A stretch of 64,000 bases of DNA from an uncultured Muribaculaceae bacterium. GTDB taxonomy: Bacteria; Bacteroidota; Bacteroidia; Bacteroidales; Muribaculaceae. Location: positions 1-64,000 of the forward strand of contig CAJTUF010000004.1 in the NCBI GenBank assembly GCA_910579675.1. The letters run 5' to 3'. Positions 55,694 through 63,751 of this stretch are shown here, piece by piece (position 1 is the first letter of the stretch; each line of letters opens with the position of its first letter). Under the pieces are notes generated by a model that was not told the DNA's origin, ran no database searches, and worked only from the letters and a program-made list of their open reading frames with translations. Position numbers and translations under genes: made by a program.

Positions 55694-56692
55694 TTATTCA
55701 ATTACTTGCCATTCGCCGCCTTTGTCGGGGCCTATGCGATGGAGGATTCCTTCGGCTTTGAGTATTGCGAGGTGACGCTCCACACCTTTGGGTGTTATGC
55801 CGATTTCTTCTGCGAGTGAGCGGGTAGTGTGTTTCGGATTTTCGAGGAGCAGTTCTATTATTCTATCGCGGGTCTTGACCTTTTTCTTTGGTTGCTCTAC
55901 CGGGGCATCTTCTCCGATTGATTCCAGATAGGATGATATATCGCGGTTGAGGTGTGCAATCATTGTGTCGGTCATGAACTGACGGAATATGTCCAAGTCA
56001 TCGTTTTCACGGGTGGCAACCAAAGCCTTGATATATTCCTCCTTGTCGTCGCTGAATATTCGTGACGGGATAAGTCCGAATTCAAATTGCAGCCAGTTCA
56101 TCAGCAGACGGGCCATGCGGCCGTTGCCATCTGCCCACGGGTGGATTGTAACAAGGTTATAATGCGCGTCAAAACTCATTTCATACAGCTCCTGCATTGA
56201 CATTGATCCGTGATTGCGGCGCATAGCATTGAGCATATCGCAGAACTCTTTCAACTTCTGCGGCACTTTATTGAACGCCATGTAGGAACGACCACCAACT
56301 CCGGCTGTGACATTCACAAGGCGTATATCTCCGTTGGCAGATGAAAAATCGCCCAATGCTGTATGATATTCCGAACCAGTATTTTTCATTGTCAACGCCG
56401 ATAACTCTTTCAGTCGTTCAACAGTGACATCAGCGTGTTCACGGGCAAAAACCAATGCCCGCTCGTATGCCACTTTCAGGTCAAGGTTCATGTTCTGCTC
56501 GACAAGGCTTTTGCCTTTCAAAGCAATGCCGTTGTCAAACATTATCTGATTTTCAAGCTCCGTAATGGTAGAGCCTTCAATCGCCGTGGAGTGAGTGATG
56601 ATGGAGTACAGGTAAAACTTATCATAGTCCAACTGCCGGTCTATGCCAAGCTCACGGTATCTCCCTACTAAATTTTCCAATTCGGATTTCAT
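55694..56692 (-). CDS. Fic-domain protein (self-inhibited, class II-like) with winged helix
   Basis: The 332-residue protein has an N-terminal inhibitory motif S35-T-A-I-E39-G40 (pattern S/TxxxE-G/N). The Fic core carries the catalytic motif HPWADGNGRMAR at 184-195, and the C-terminal winged helix (about 265-330) has TTRSLAEEIGITPKGVERHLAILKAEGILHRIG. It probably transfers AMP to a hydroxyl of a target. The inhibitory Glu suggests self-control, and the DNA-binding domain suggests autoregulation. The start is fixed by the inhibitory motif. The -7 box TAATTTTG (56698-56705) lies 6 bases before the ATG, so the message is practically leaderless. Confidence 0.9.
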   Translation of the reverse strand: MKSELENLVGRYRELGIDRQLDYDKFYLYSIITHSTAIEGSTITELENQIMFDNGIALKGKSLVEQNMNLDLKVAYERALVFAREHADVTVERLKELSALTMKNTGSEYHTALGDFSSANGDIRLVNVTAGVGGRSYMAFNKVPQKLKEFCDMLNAMRRNHGSMSMQELYEMSFDAHYNLVTIHPWADGNGRMARLLMNWLQFEFGLIPSRIFSDDKEEYIKALVATRENDDLDIFRQFMTDTMIAHLNRDISSYLESIGEDAPVEQPKKKVKTRDRIIELLLENPKHTTRSLAEEIGITPKGVERHLAILKAEGILHRIGPDKGGEWQVIE

Positions 56693-56697
56693 AGGGA

Positions 56698-56705
56698 CAA
56701 AATTA
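56698..56705 (-). promoter_or_regulatory. -7 box of the fic gene
   Basis: On the minus strand TAATTTTG matches TAnnTTTG and is followed by TCCCT and then the ATG at 56692. Transcription would start at or within a base or two of the start codon. Confidence 0.55.
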
Positions 56706-56832
56706 CGCTTTTCTCCCTATATTTACAAATGCTTTTCAATTTTATCTTCGTATATAAATGAATATTACCCCAAATTTTGTGATACACCCAAAATCACTAT
56801 ATTTACATAATTAAATAAAAACAGACTGGTTT

Positions 56833-57078
56833 ATGACAAACGAAATGACAAATGCTTTAATTGCGGCTCTAAATCGTAATGACAAAAAGGCAGTAATAGA
56901 AATCCTAAAAGATTTTGTCGAAAGATCAAGTTTCTCAAAAGAAGAAAAGGAAATCACAAAGACATATATAGATTTAGGCCACGAAATATTTGATGAGGTC
57001 GATTGTATAAAGGCAGAAGCAGAGTGTGTAAAACTTTGTGGACTATTAGAACAGTATCGTAATAAGAGAAATAAATGA
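56833..57078 (+). CDS. 81-aa orphan protein
   Basis: The product is a small, soluble, mostly helical protein (MTNALIAALNRNDKKAVIEILKDFVERSSFSKEEKEI; YIDLGHEIFDEVDCIKAEAECVKLCGLLEQY). It has a charged surface and two C-terminal cysteines. I do not recognise the family. The DNA from about 56690 to 57080 is clearly AT-rich, unlike the adjacent housekeeping genes. The gene is divergent from the Fic gene and closed by a terminator, which suggests a small acquired cassette. No direct evidence links it to Fic. Confidence 0.55.
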   Translation: MTNEMTNALIAALNRNDKKAVIEILKDFVERSSFSKEEKEITKTYIDLGHEIFDEVDCIKAEAECVKLCGLLEQYRNKRNK

Positions 57079-57084
57079 TAACAG

Positions 57085-57130
57085 AGTCAGGCACCGAGTA
57101 TCACTACTTGATGCCTGACTTTCATTTTTG
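57085..57130. terminator. intrinsic terminator after the 81-aa gene
   Basis: AGTCAGGCA (57085-57093) pairs with TGCCTGACT (57112-57120), and TTCATTTTT follows on the plus strand. It separates the 81-aa gene from the convergent oxidoreductase operon. Confidence 0.75.
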
Positions 57131-57183
57131 GGTTTGTTTGGCTGATTTTATGTGCGGAACCCCGAAGGGCTCGGCGTAGCCAA

Positions 57184-57747
57184 TTATTTTTCTATCCATT
57201 CTTTTATTTTGTCGGCACTTGCCGGAAGTCGGAGGCCAGTGTGCCATTTGAGAGCAGGATAACCTTTCTGCAAAGTTGCGTCAGCTTCCGACATCGGGCT
57301 TTCGTATGATGTGCAGAAGGGATAAAGTTCCTTGCCCTTCAAATCCGTATTATCAAGGAAGGTGCGGATCACAGCCGGCTCTTCGTGCCACCAGATAGGG
57401 AAGCCGATAAAAACGGTGTCATACTGGCTGAAATCCACATCCAATGGTTTGATTGCCGGACGTAATGTCTGGTTCAGATGTTCCTGAGTGCATCGTGACT
57501 GTTCGTTTACCCAATCTACATCTTCAGCAGTGTATGGTTCTGCCGGAAGTATTCTCACAATCGGCGAGCCTGTAACTTCGGCCAATTTTTTAGCGGCAAG
57601 TTCTGTGTTGCCTGAGTGGGTGAAATAGACTATTATCGATTTCATTTCTTTCTCTGTTTTTGCGGTAGGTTCGGTCGCTGAAAGGTTGAAACTGAACAAC
57701 AGAGCGGCTATCGCCATGACCGAGTTTATTATGTTTTTTATCTTCAT
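57184..57747 (-). CDS. flavodoxin-family protein with signal peptide
   Basis: The 187-residue protein has a hydrophobic N-terminal segment (MKIKNIINSVMAIAALLFSFNLSA) that looks like a Sec signal. A flavodoxin fold then begins at MKSIIVYFTHSGNTELAAKKLAEVTG, with the FMN phosphate loop THSGNT. Later segments are YDTVFIGFPIWWHEEPAVIRTFLDNTDLKGKELYPFCTSYESPM. An internal Met36 could start a cytoplasmic form. It is the last gene of a minus-strand oxidoreductase operon. The partner reductase may be the flavin reductase just upstream. Confidence 0.8.
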   Translation of the reverse strand: MKIKNIINSVMAIAALLFSFNLSATEPTAKTEKEMKSIIVYFTHSGNTELAAKKLAEVTGSPIVRILPAEPYTAEDVDWVNEQSRCTQEHLNQTLRPAIKPLDVDFSQYDTVFIGFPIWWHEEPAVIRTFLDNTDLKGKELYPFCTSYESPMSEADATLQKGYPALKWHTGLRLPASADKIKEWIEK

Positions 57748-57751
57748 TCTA

Positions 57752-58324
57752 TTATTTGATTAGTTGTGATCCATCATGGAATGCCTTACCTATTATGCCT
57801 CCCAGTTCACGATAACTGCGTGTTTCAGAATCGTATGAGATTGGACGAAGCAGTGAAAAATCCAGTTGTCCGGCTTCATTGAACAGGTTTTCTTCCGCCT
57901 GAAGATTGACGACTTTGCCGACAACACGGGTTTCGCCGAGTTCATCATTGATTGAGATTACCTCACATTCCATTGTCAGTGGAAAATCAGTGATTACAGG
58001 TGCATTGACAAATTCACTCTTTACAGCGGTCACACCGGCTTTCTCAATCTTGTTTTCCTTTCGTCCGGATACAAGTCCGAAGAAATCACACAACAACATG
58101 ATGTCAACCGTGCCGATGCTTAGAGTGAAAGCCTTGTTTGCACGGATATTTTCTGTTGTCTTGTGACCCACAGCAAGATTTAGAGCAACCTCGTGATAGC
58201 CACATTGACCACCCCATGCAGCGTTCATCGCGTCTGGCACACCGTTTTCATCGTAGGTGGCAACAATCAAGACCGGCAACGGAGTCACGATGGTTCTGTT
58301 TGAAAAATTCTTTTTCATAACCAT
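57752..58324 (-). CDS. flavin reductase-like (FMN-binding split-barrel) protein
   Basis: The 190-residue protein of the DIM6/NTAB class starts NFSNRTIVTPLPVLIVATYDENGVPDAMNAAWGGQCGYHEVALNLAVGHKTTENIRANKAFTLSIG, the typical FMN-binding barrel. It continues with ECEVISINDELGETRVVGKVVNLQAEE. Such proteins reduce free flavin or serve as small flavoenzymes. It lies 2 bases after the aldo/keto reductase and 4 before the flavodoxin. Confidence 0.83.
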   Translation of the reverse strand: MVMKKNFSNRTIVTPLPVLIVATYDENGVPDAMNAAWGGQCGYHEVALNLAVGHKTTENIRANKAFTLSIGTVDIMLLCDFFGLVSGRKENKIEKAGVTAVKSEFVNAPVITDFPLTMECEVISINDELGETRVVGKVVNLQAEENLFNEAGQLDFSLLRPISYDSETRSYRELGGIIGKAFHDGSQLIK

Positions 58325-58326
58325 TC

Positions 58327-59166
58327 TTATTTCCAGCCCATGAACATCTTGACAACCTCGGGCGCATGGTGGTCGAAGAACAGGCTCTGCTTTGTATCAA
58401 GACCCGCGATAGCAGCCATGTCGTCCTGCGACAGCTCAAAGTCGAGTATATCAAGATTCTGCTGCATACGCTCCACATGAACTGACTTCGGGATGATAAT
58501 CACGTCGCGCTGAATGAGCCAACGGAGTGCCACCTGTGCGACAGATTTACCATATTTCTCACCGATTGTCTCAAGCACCGGGTTGGTAAAGAAGTTGTTG
58601 CGTCCCTCGGCAAGAGGAGCCCACGCCATCATGTGGGTGCCAAACTCTTTCATGTAGCCCTGAGCTTCAATCTGCTGGTCGAACACATGGGTTTCAACCT
58701 GATTGACAGCGGGAACAATCTCCACATTGCTTGCAAGGTCAATGAAATGGTCGGGGTAGAAATTACTTACACCTATTGCACGAACTTTCCCCTCTTTGTA
58801 TGCCGCCTCCAATGCTCGGTATGCCCCATAGCGGTCGCAGAATGGTTGGTGGAGGAGCATCAGATCAATGTAGTCTGTGCCGAGTTTGCGCAGGCTTTCG
58901 TCAATGGAAGCCTTTGCTTTGTCGAAGCCATAGTTGGAGATCCATACCTTTGACACAAGGAACAGTTCATCACGGGCAATGCCACTTTTCTTCACGGCGG
59001 CTCCAACGCCTTCTTCGTTATGATAGGCTTGTGCGGTGTCAATCATACGGTAGCCGACACTCAGAGCATCGGAAACACAACGCTCACACTCGGCCGGAGA
59101 TACCTGATATACTCCGTAGCCAATCTGGGGCATCACAACCCCGTTGTTTAATGTTACTGTCTTCAT
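58327..59166 (-). CDS. aldo/keto reductase
   Basis: The 279-residue TIM-barrel NADPH-dependent reductase has the complete catalytic tetrad D43, Y48, K73 and H106 (MIDTAQAYHNEEGVG; LFLVSKVWISNYG; DLMLLHQPF). The cofactor-binding IPKSVHVERMQQNLDILDFELSQDDMAAI lies near the end. It reduces aldehydes or ketones, and the substrate is unknown. It follows the iron-ADH gene by 88 bases. A near -7 box (TTAATTTG, minus, about 59188-59195) may give it an extra promoter. Confidence 0.9.
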   Translation of the reverse strand: MKTVTLNNGVVMPQIGYGVYQVSPAECERCVSDALSVGYRMIDTAQAYHNEEGVGAAVKKSGIARDELFLVSKVWISNYGFDKAKASIDESLRKLGTDYIDLMLLHQPFCDRYGAYRALEAAYKEGKVRAIGVSNFYPDHFIDLASNVEIVPAVNQVETHVFDQQIEAQGYMKEFGTHMMAWAPLAEGRNNFFTNPVLETIGEKYGKSVAQVALRWLIQRDVIIIPKSVHVERMQQNLDILDFELSQDDMAAIAGLDTKQSLFFDHHAPEVVKMFMGWK

Positions 59167-59254
59167 TGGTAGTTTTATTTGTTCTGCAAATTAAACAAAA
59201 CTCTGAGATCTTCGCTTAATACAAACTTCGGTAAGTTATACCTATTTTACCTTA

Positions 59255-60409
59255 TCAGAGTTGTCCTTTCAGAATTTCAAAGATTTCATCACGGGCAAAC
59301 CTCTTGCAGCAGCCGGGAGTAAGCACGCAGCTGTCGGCAGAATCGCGTAACGCCTTTTCATCAGTGATACCCATCTGACTCCAATGGGTGGGCAGACCAA
59401 TTTCCTGAATAAAGTCTTCAAGAAGATTGATACCTGTGTTTGCCGCACGCAAATCGTCACTGTCGTCCACGCCCCATACCTCACGGGCCATCCGTGCCAG
59501 TTTGGGTGCGCCTTCAGGCAGATAGTGACGATAGAGTGCCGGGTGTATCACTGCCAAACCCTGACCGTGGTTGCAGTCGGTGTAAGCGCCAACTGCGTGT
59601 TCAATCATGTGGCATTGGAAGTCCGTTATTTTGCCGAGTTTCAGCATCCCGTTTTCCGCCATTGCGGAGTCCCACATCAACTCGCCACGGGCAAAGTCAT
59701 CATCAGGATTTGCTATAATGGCACGGATATTTTTAATCACGTTGCGCATTACCGCCTCGTTGATTTCATCTGAAACATTGGTGGCGAAGGGCTGCCCCAT
59801 ATAGGTTTCCATACAATGGCTCAGAGTGTCGAAAGCCCCGCTTATCACCTGTTTCATCGGGAGAGTGAGCGTAAGGTCACTGTCAAGAACTGCAAAACGG
59901 TGGAACGCGCCGAAAAGAGCCTGCTTGAGTTTCTTTTCCTCGTGGGTTATCACAGCTCCGTTGTTTTGTTCCGCACCGGTGCCGGATGCTGTAACGACAG
60001 CACCGCAGGGAATAAATTCAGTTGGCAGGCGGTGTTCATTATAGAACATATCCCAGACATCATCGTCAGTCTTTGCCTGAGCGGAGATGATTTTGCAGCA
60101 GTCGATTACCGAACCACCACCAACGGCGAGAATGAAGTCCACACCTTCTTTACGGACAACTGCCGCTCCTTCCTGAACTTTGGCATAAGTCGGATTTGGC
60201 ATGATACCTCCAAAATCCACGACTGTCTTTCCGGCCTCTTCAAGCCAGCCGCGTATTTTGTCATACAGACCGGTGCGTTTCAGCGAGCCGCCGCCATAGG
60301 CAAGCATGACAACACTGCCCATATCAGGCATTTCTTTTTTCAGTGCTTCTTCGGCACATCCTTTCCCGAAGTATTGCTTTACGGGATATTGATATGTAAA
60401 TTTTTCCAT
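59255..60409 (-). CDS. iron-containing alcohol dehydrogenase (YqhD/BDH-type)
   Basis: The 384-residue family III dehydrogenase has the NAD(P) loop GGGSVIDCCKIIS, GTGAEQNNGAVIT, and the metal ligands in AFDTLSHCMETYMG and MIEHAVGAYTDCNHGQGLAVI (Asp, His, His, His all present). It reduces aldehydes to alcohols, usually with NADPH in the YqhD branch. It abuts the transporter gene (stop and start touch at 60409/60410), and an inactive-looking paralogue lies two genes upstream in the same operon. Confidence 0.93.
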   Translation of the reverse strand: MEKFTYQYPVKQYFGKGCAEEALKKEMPDMGSVVMLAYGGGSLKRTGLYDKIRGWLEEAGKTVVDFGGIMPNPTYAKVQEGAAVVRKEGVDFILAVGGGSVIDCCKIISAQAKTDDDVWDMFYNEHRLPTEFIPCGAVVTASGTGAEQNNGAVITHEEKKLKQALFGAFHRFAVLDSDLTLTLPMKQVISGAFDTLSHCMETYMGQPFATNVSDEINEAVMRNVIKNIRAIIANPDDDFARGELMWDSAMAENGMLKLGKITDFQCHMIEHAVGAYTDCNHGQGLAVIHPALYRHYLPEGAPKLARMAREVWGVDDSDDLRAANTGINLLEDFIQEIGLPTHWSQMGITDEKALRDSADSCVLTPGCCKRFARDEIFEILKGQL

Positions 60410-61381
60410 TTAATATGATTTATTTTTTTGATTTTTCTTGTTATAATGCCAGAGTTGCCAACTGTTTATGATGTTTTGCCACAAGATATAACTACTCGGA
60501 GCAATAGATGTGACTGGCAAAAGGTAGGTGTATGAGATCCATATTGCGAATACAGTGTTCTTCTGCCCAAGGCCCTGACCGCCGCTTATTCGGTCATTAT
60601 AGCAGCCGCCAATGATTTTTCCGGCGGCAAATTGTATGCAGCACGTCAGAAGACCAATTATTGCCAGTGTCCATATTGTTGCATGGGTCGCATCGCTGTT
60701 AGCCAAAGACCGTAGCGTCTGACCGACAACAACCATCAGGGCAATCCCCCAAAGATAGAATGCGAGAGAACCGCAATGTTTAAGAATGATCTCCAACAGT
60801 TTTGGTAAGAATAGGCGTATGCCCCAAGCGAGAAAAAAAGGAAAGATGAGCAAAGGGAATACTTGTCGGCTTATAACCATCAACTGCTGAATGAATGTTG
60901 CATCGCCACGACCTTCTATAAGAGGGAAAACAACCGGTATCGACACCGCCGCAGCCATATTGCTGATGATTGTATATGATGTTAGCGAAGCTTCATTACC
61001 TCCCAACTTTCCTGTTATTACTGCCGCCGCGGTTGCTGTCGGAGCAATAAGACACACCATCGCTCCTTCAGCTCCTGTTCTGTAAGGAAATGATGGATCG
61101 AAAAATAATACAGCTGCAATCAGCACGCACGACAGTATCTGGAACAGCACAAGAATCAAATGCCATTTCTTTATCTGCATGTGGCGCGGGTTAATTTTGC
61201 AGAATGTAATGAACAGCATCACAAACACCAATGTCGGGATAAAGAATCCGACAAAACTTTCAACCGGAGCCTTCAATGGAGCCAATACATCTATGCAATG
61301 GAACATAAGAAACACCAATGTCCCCATCGTTATACTTATCGGCAGCGTCCAGTTTTTCAATATGGCGATTACGTGATTCAT
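60410..61381 (-). CDS. BASS-type (bile acid:Na+ symporter-like) transporter
   Basis: The 323-residue polytopic protein has about nine or ten helices. Segments such as AMVCLIAPTATAAAVITGKLGGNEASLTSYTIISNMAAAVSIPVVFPL and SGGQGLGQKNTVFAIWISYTYLLPVTSIAPSSYILWQNIINSW resemble the crossover motifs of the BASS superfamily. It is placed between two iron-ADH genes with spacings of 0 and 9 bases, so it probably carries a substrate or product of these dehydrogenases. The substrate is unknown. Confidence 0.72.
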   Translation of the reverse strand: MNHVIAILKNWTLPISITMGTLVFLMFHCIDVLAPLKAPVESFVGFFIPTLVFVMLFITFCKINPRHMQIKKWHLILVLFQILSCVLIAAVLFFDPSFPYRTGAEGAMVCLIAPTATAAAVITGKLGGNEASLTSYTIISNMAAAVSIPVVFPLIEGRGDATFIQQLMVISRQVFPLLIFPFFLAWGIRLFLPKLLEIILKHCGSLAFYLWGIALMVVVGQTLRSLANSDATHATIWTLAIIGLLTCCIQFAAGKIIGGCYNDRISGGQGLGQKNTVFAIWISYTYLLPVTSIAPSSYILWQNIINSWQLWHYNKKNQKNKSY

Positions 61382-61390
61382 GCTATCTTA

Positions 61391-62602
61391 TTACAGGCAA
61401 GCCTTGAACATATCCACAAGTTCATCTACCGACAAAGCACTGTCGCCCGCAAGTTGCTCCGCCGCATTGCGCAATGTCGCATCATCAGGCACTCTGCCAT
61501 ATTCGGAATAACTTGTCGGCAAACCGATATTTTTGAAATAGGCTTTAAGCCTGTCACAGCCATAGTTGATAATATTGCTGTCAGATTCAGTGCTATCCGG
61601 AAATATCGAGCATATATAGCGTTTGACATCTTCACCATGATGTATGGCTATTGTTCTGAGCCATTCCGGAAACAGAACTGTAAATGCCTGTCGGTAATGC
61701 AACGGCATACAGAGGCGGATAATCTCTACATCATTATAAAGACTGAAACACCATGATAACTGCTTGCCACAATACAACAGTTTGCTTGTCGTCATTGCCG
61801 AAGCCCACATCTGAGCGGCACGGGCATCGTAATCATCCGGATTCGACTGGACGGCCTTTATACTGTCACGCACGGTGTTCATTATGCTTAGCCCAAACCT
61901 GTCAGTCAATGGGAATGAGCCACCAAGAAACGGAACACTTGCCTGAATGAATGTCACGGCCCCGGCGTATGCACTCTGCACGGCATCAAGAGTAAACGTA
62001 AACTCCGGATTAAGCAGTGAAAAGTCGGCAAAGAAGCCATACAACGAGCCGTGTTCACCGGTTTCGAGATCGTCAATCTCCGCCGAGGCATCAGCTTCCG
62101 AACCACCGGAGGGATATGTCGGGACACTTCCGATGAAAAGCCTGTCTTCTTTTCCGGTCACCGGTTTCTTGAATGTAAGATAATCCCAGATGTCGTCATG
62201 CTTTGCTCCGAAAGCTATCATCTTGGCAATGTCCATACAGGAACAGCCGCCGATCCCTATCACACATTCCACATTATTGCTTCGGCATATCTCTATACCC
62301 TTTTTGACAAAGGCGTAATGTGGTCCGATACAATCAGGTAAGTCGAACCATCTTATGCCATTTGCCTGCAATTCGGAAACAATGGCATCATATGCTCCAT
62401 TTCGTTTTGCTGAACCACCGCCATACACGAGCAGGACATTTTTCTTTCCGTTCAGCAATTCCGGCAGATGCGATACGGCATCTTTGCCAAAATATACATT
62501 TATAGGTGTCTGGAAATGGAAATTACTGCAAGTGTAATTCGCCTTGTTGGTCTTGTCCTTATCCAGAACAGCAGTCATTCTGCTTTGAGTATATTCTTCC
62601 AT
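61391..62602 (-). CDS. iron-ADH paralogue lacking most metal ligands
   Basis: The 403-residue protein has the same fold outline as the 384-aa neighbour: FHFQTPINVYFGKDAVSHLPELL, VLLVYGGGSAKRNGAYDAIV, IGIGGCSCMDIAKMIAFGAKHDDIWDYL. The metal site has changed. AFDTLSHCME is replaced by AVTFIQASVP and IEHAVGA by LYNDVEI; only a histidine near PLHYRQ may remain. The glycine loop GGGS is also GGCS. It is therefore probably not an ordinary iron dehydrogenase; a structural, regulatory or altered catalytic role is possible. ATG 62578 (MTAVLD) is an alternative start. Confidence 0.8.
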   Translation of the reverse strand: MEEYTQSRMTAVLDKDKTNKANYTCSNFHFQTPINVYFGKDAVSHLPELLNGKKNVLLVYGGGSAKRNGAYDAIVSELQANGIRWFDLPDCIGPHYAFVKKGIEICRSNNVECVIGIGGCSCMDIAKMIAFGAKHDDIWDYLTFKKPVTGKEDRLFIGSVPTYPSGGSEADASAEIDDLETGEHGSLYGFFADFSLLNPEFTFTLDAVQSAYAGAVTFIQASVPFLGGSFPLTDRFGLSIMNTVRDSIKAVQSNPDDYDARAAQMWASAMTTSKLLYCGKQLSWCFSLYNDVEIIRLCMPLHYRQAFTVLFPEWLRTIAIHHGEDVKRYICSIFPDSTESDSNIINYGCDRLKAYFKNIGLPTSYSEYGRVPDDATLRNAAEQLAGDSALSVDELVDMFKACL

Positions 62603-62611
62603 TAAATTTAA

Positions 62612-63745
62612 TTATTTTAGAGTTGACATATCAATGACATAGCGGAATTTTACTTTGCCGTCGCGTACTTTGTCGTATGCCTCAGTTATCTTATCCGCAT
62701 CAGCCGGAATTATCTCAACTTCGGGATAGATGTCGTTTTCAACCGAGTAGTTGATAGCCTCTTGTGTTTCAGGAATACTACCTATACGGGAGCCGAAAAG
62801 TCTGCGATCAGCCATTCCGATGAAAGAACGCATTGAGATAGTCGGCATATCCTCGTTTGACGGAATACCGACTATGCACATCTGGCCGTTCCACTTCAGC
62901 ATCTTCATGTACTGAATCGGGTCGTAATTAGTTGGAATGGTGCTTATAATAAAATCGAAGGTGTTGTCAAGACCTGTCATTTCATCAGGATTAGTGACAT
63001 TCACATACCGTTCCGCCCCGAGATTTGTGGCATCTCCACGTTTATCCTCAGTTATATCAAATACTGTTACTTCAGCACCAAGGTGTTTTAGATAACGTAC
63101 TGCCATATAACCAAGACCTCCAAAACCTGCAACTCCTACTTTATCGCCGGCTTTAACTCCGGCAAATTTAATCGGCGAATAGGTTGTGATTCCGGCACAC
63201 AGCAACGGGGCGACTCTTGACAAATCTGCATTTTGCGGAATGAGTATCGCGTAGTCCTCCGATATTACATAGTTATTGGAATAACCACCCTGTGTACGTT
63301 CATTATTATGATAAGGGTCATGGTCGTGGTAGGTTGAAACTGTGTGGCTGCAATAATGCTCCTGTCCGTTCTTGCAGAAATCACATTCATGGCACGAGTT
63401 GATTATACAGCCCACACCGGCATAATCTCCGACTTTGAATTTTGTGACATTCTTGCCCACATTGACAACCTTTCCTGCAATCTCGTGTCCCGGGACCATT
63501 GGATATTCTTCCTTGCGCCAGTCGCCGTGAACATTATGCAGGTCGCTGTGACAAATACCTGAATAAAGTATTTCCATCTGTATCTCATCATCACCGACAG
63601 CATGACGGTTGAACCCGTAAGGCTTGAATACGCCCGTTTCATCGAAAGCAGCAAAGCCTTTTGCCGGGATTGAATCCTGTGCTTGCAATCCTGTGGCAGA
63701 AAACAATACCATTGCGATACCTGCCAATATTGAAAATCCTTTCAT
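62612..63745 (-). CDS. zinc-type alcohol dehydrogenase with export signal
   Basis: The 377-residue MDR-family NAD(P)-dependent alcohol dehydrogenase has catalytic zinc ligands C65 and H87 (SGICHSDLH; VPGHEIAG) and a structural zinc set C118, C121, C124 and C132. The Rossmann motif is GVAGFGGLGYMAVRYLKHLGAEVTVFD. It resembles the YahK/cinnamyl-alcohol type. Residues 1-22 (FSILAGIAMVLFSATGLQA) form a signal peptide with a cleavage-like AQA/D site. Export is odd for an NAD(P)-dependent enzyme. It lies 6 bases after the DHFR-like gene and 9 before the paralogue above. Confidence 0.87.
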   Translation of the reverse strand: MKGFSILAGIAMVLFSATGLQAQDSIPAKGFAAFDETGVFKPYGFNRHAVGDDEIQMEILYSGICHSDLHNVHGDWRKEEYPMVPGHEIAGKVVNVGKNVTKFKVGDYAGVGCIINSCHECDFCKNGQEHYCSHTVSTYHDHDPYHNNERTQGGYSNNYVISEDYAILIPQNADLSRVAPLLCAGITTYSPIKFAGVKAGDKVGVAGFGGLGYMAVRYLKHLGAEVTVFDITEDKRGDATNLGAERYVNVTNPDEMTGLDNTFDFIISTIPTNYDPIQYMKMLKWNGQMCIVGIPSNEDMPTISMRSFIGMADRRLFGSRIGSIPETQEAINYSVENDIYPEVEIIPADADKITEAYDKVRDGKVKFRYVIDMSTLK

Positions 63746-63751
63746 GATTGA

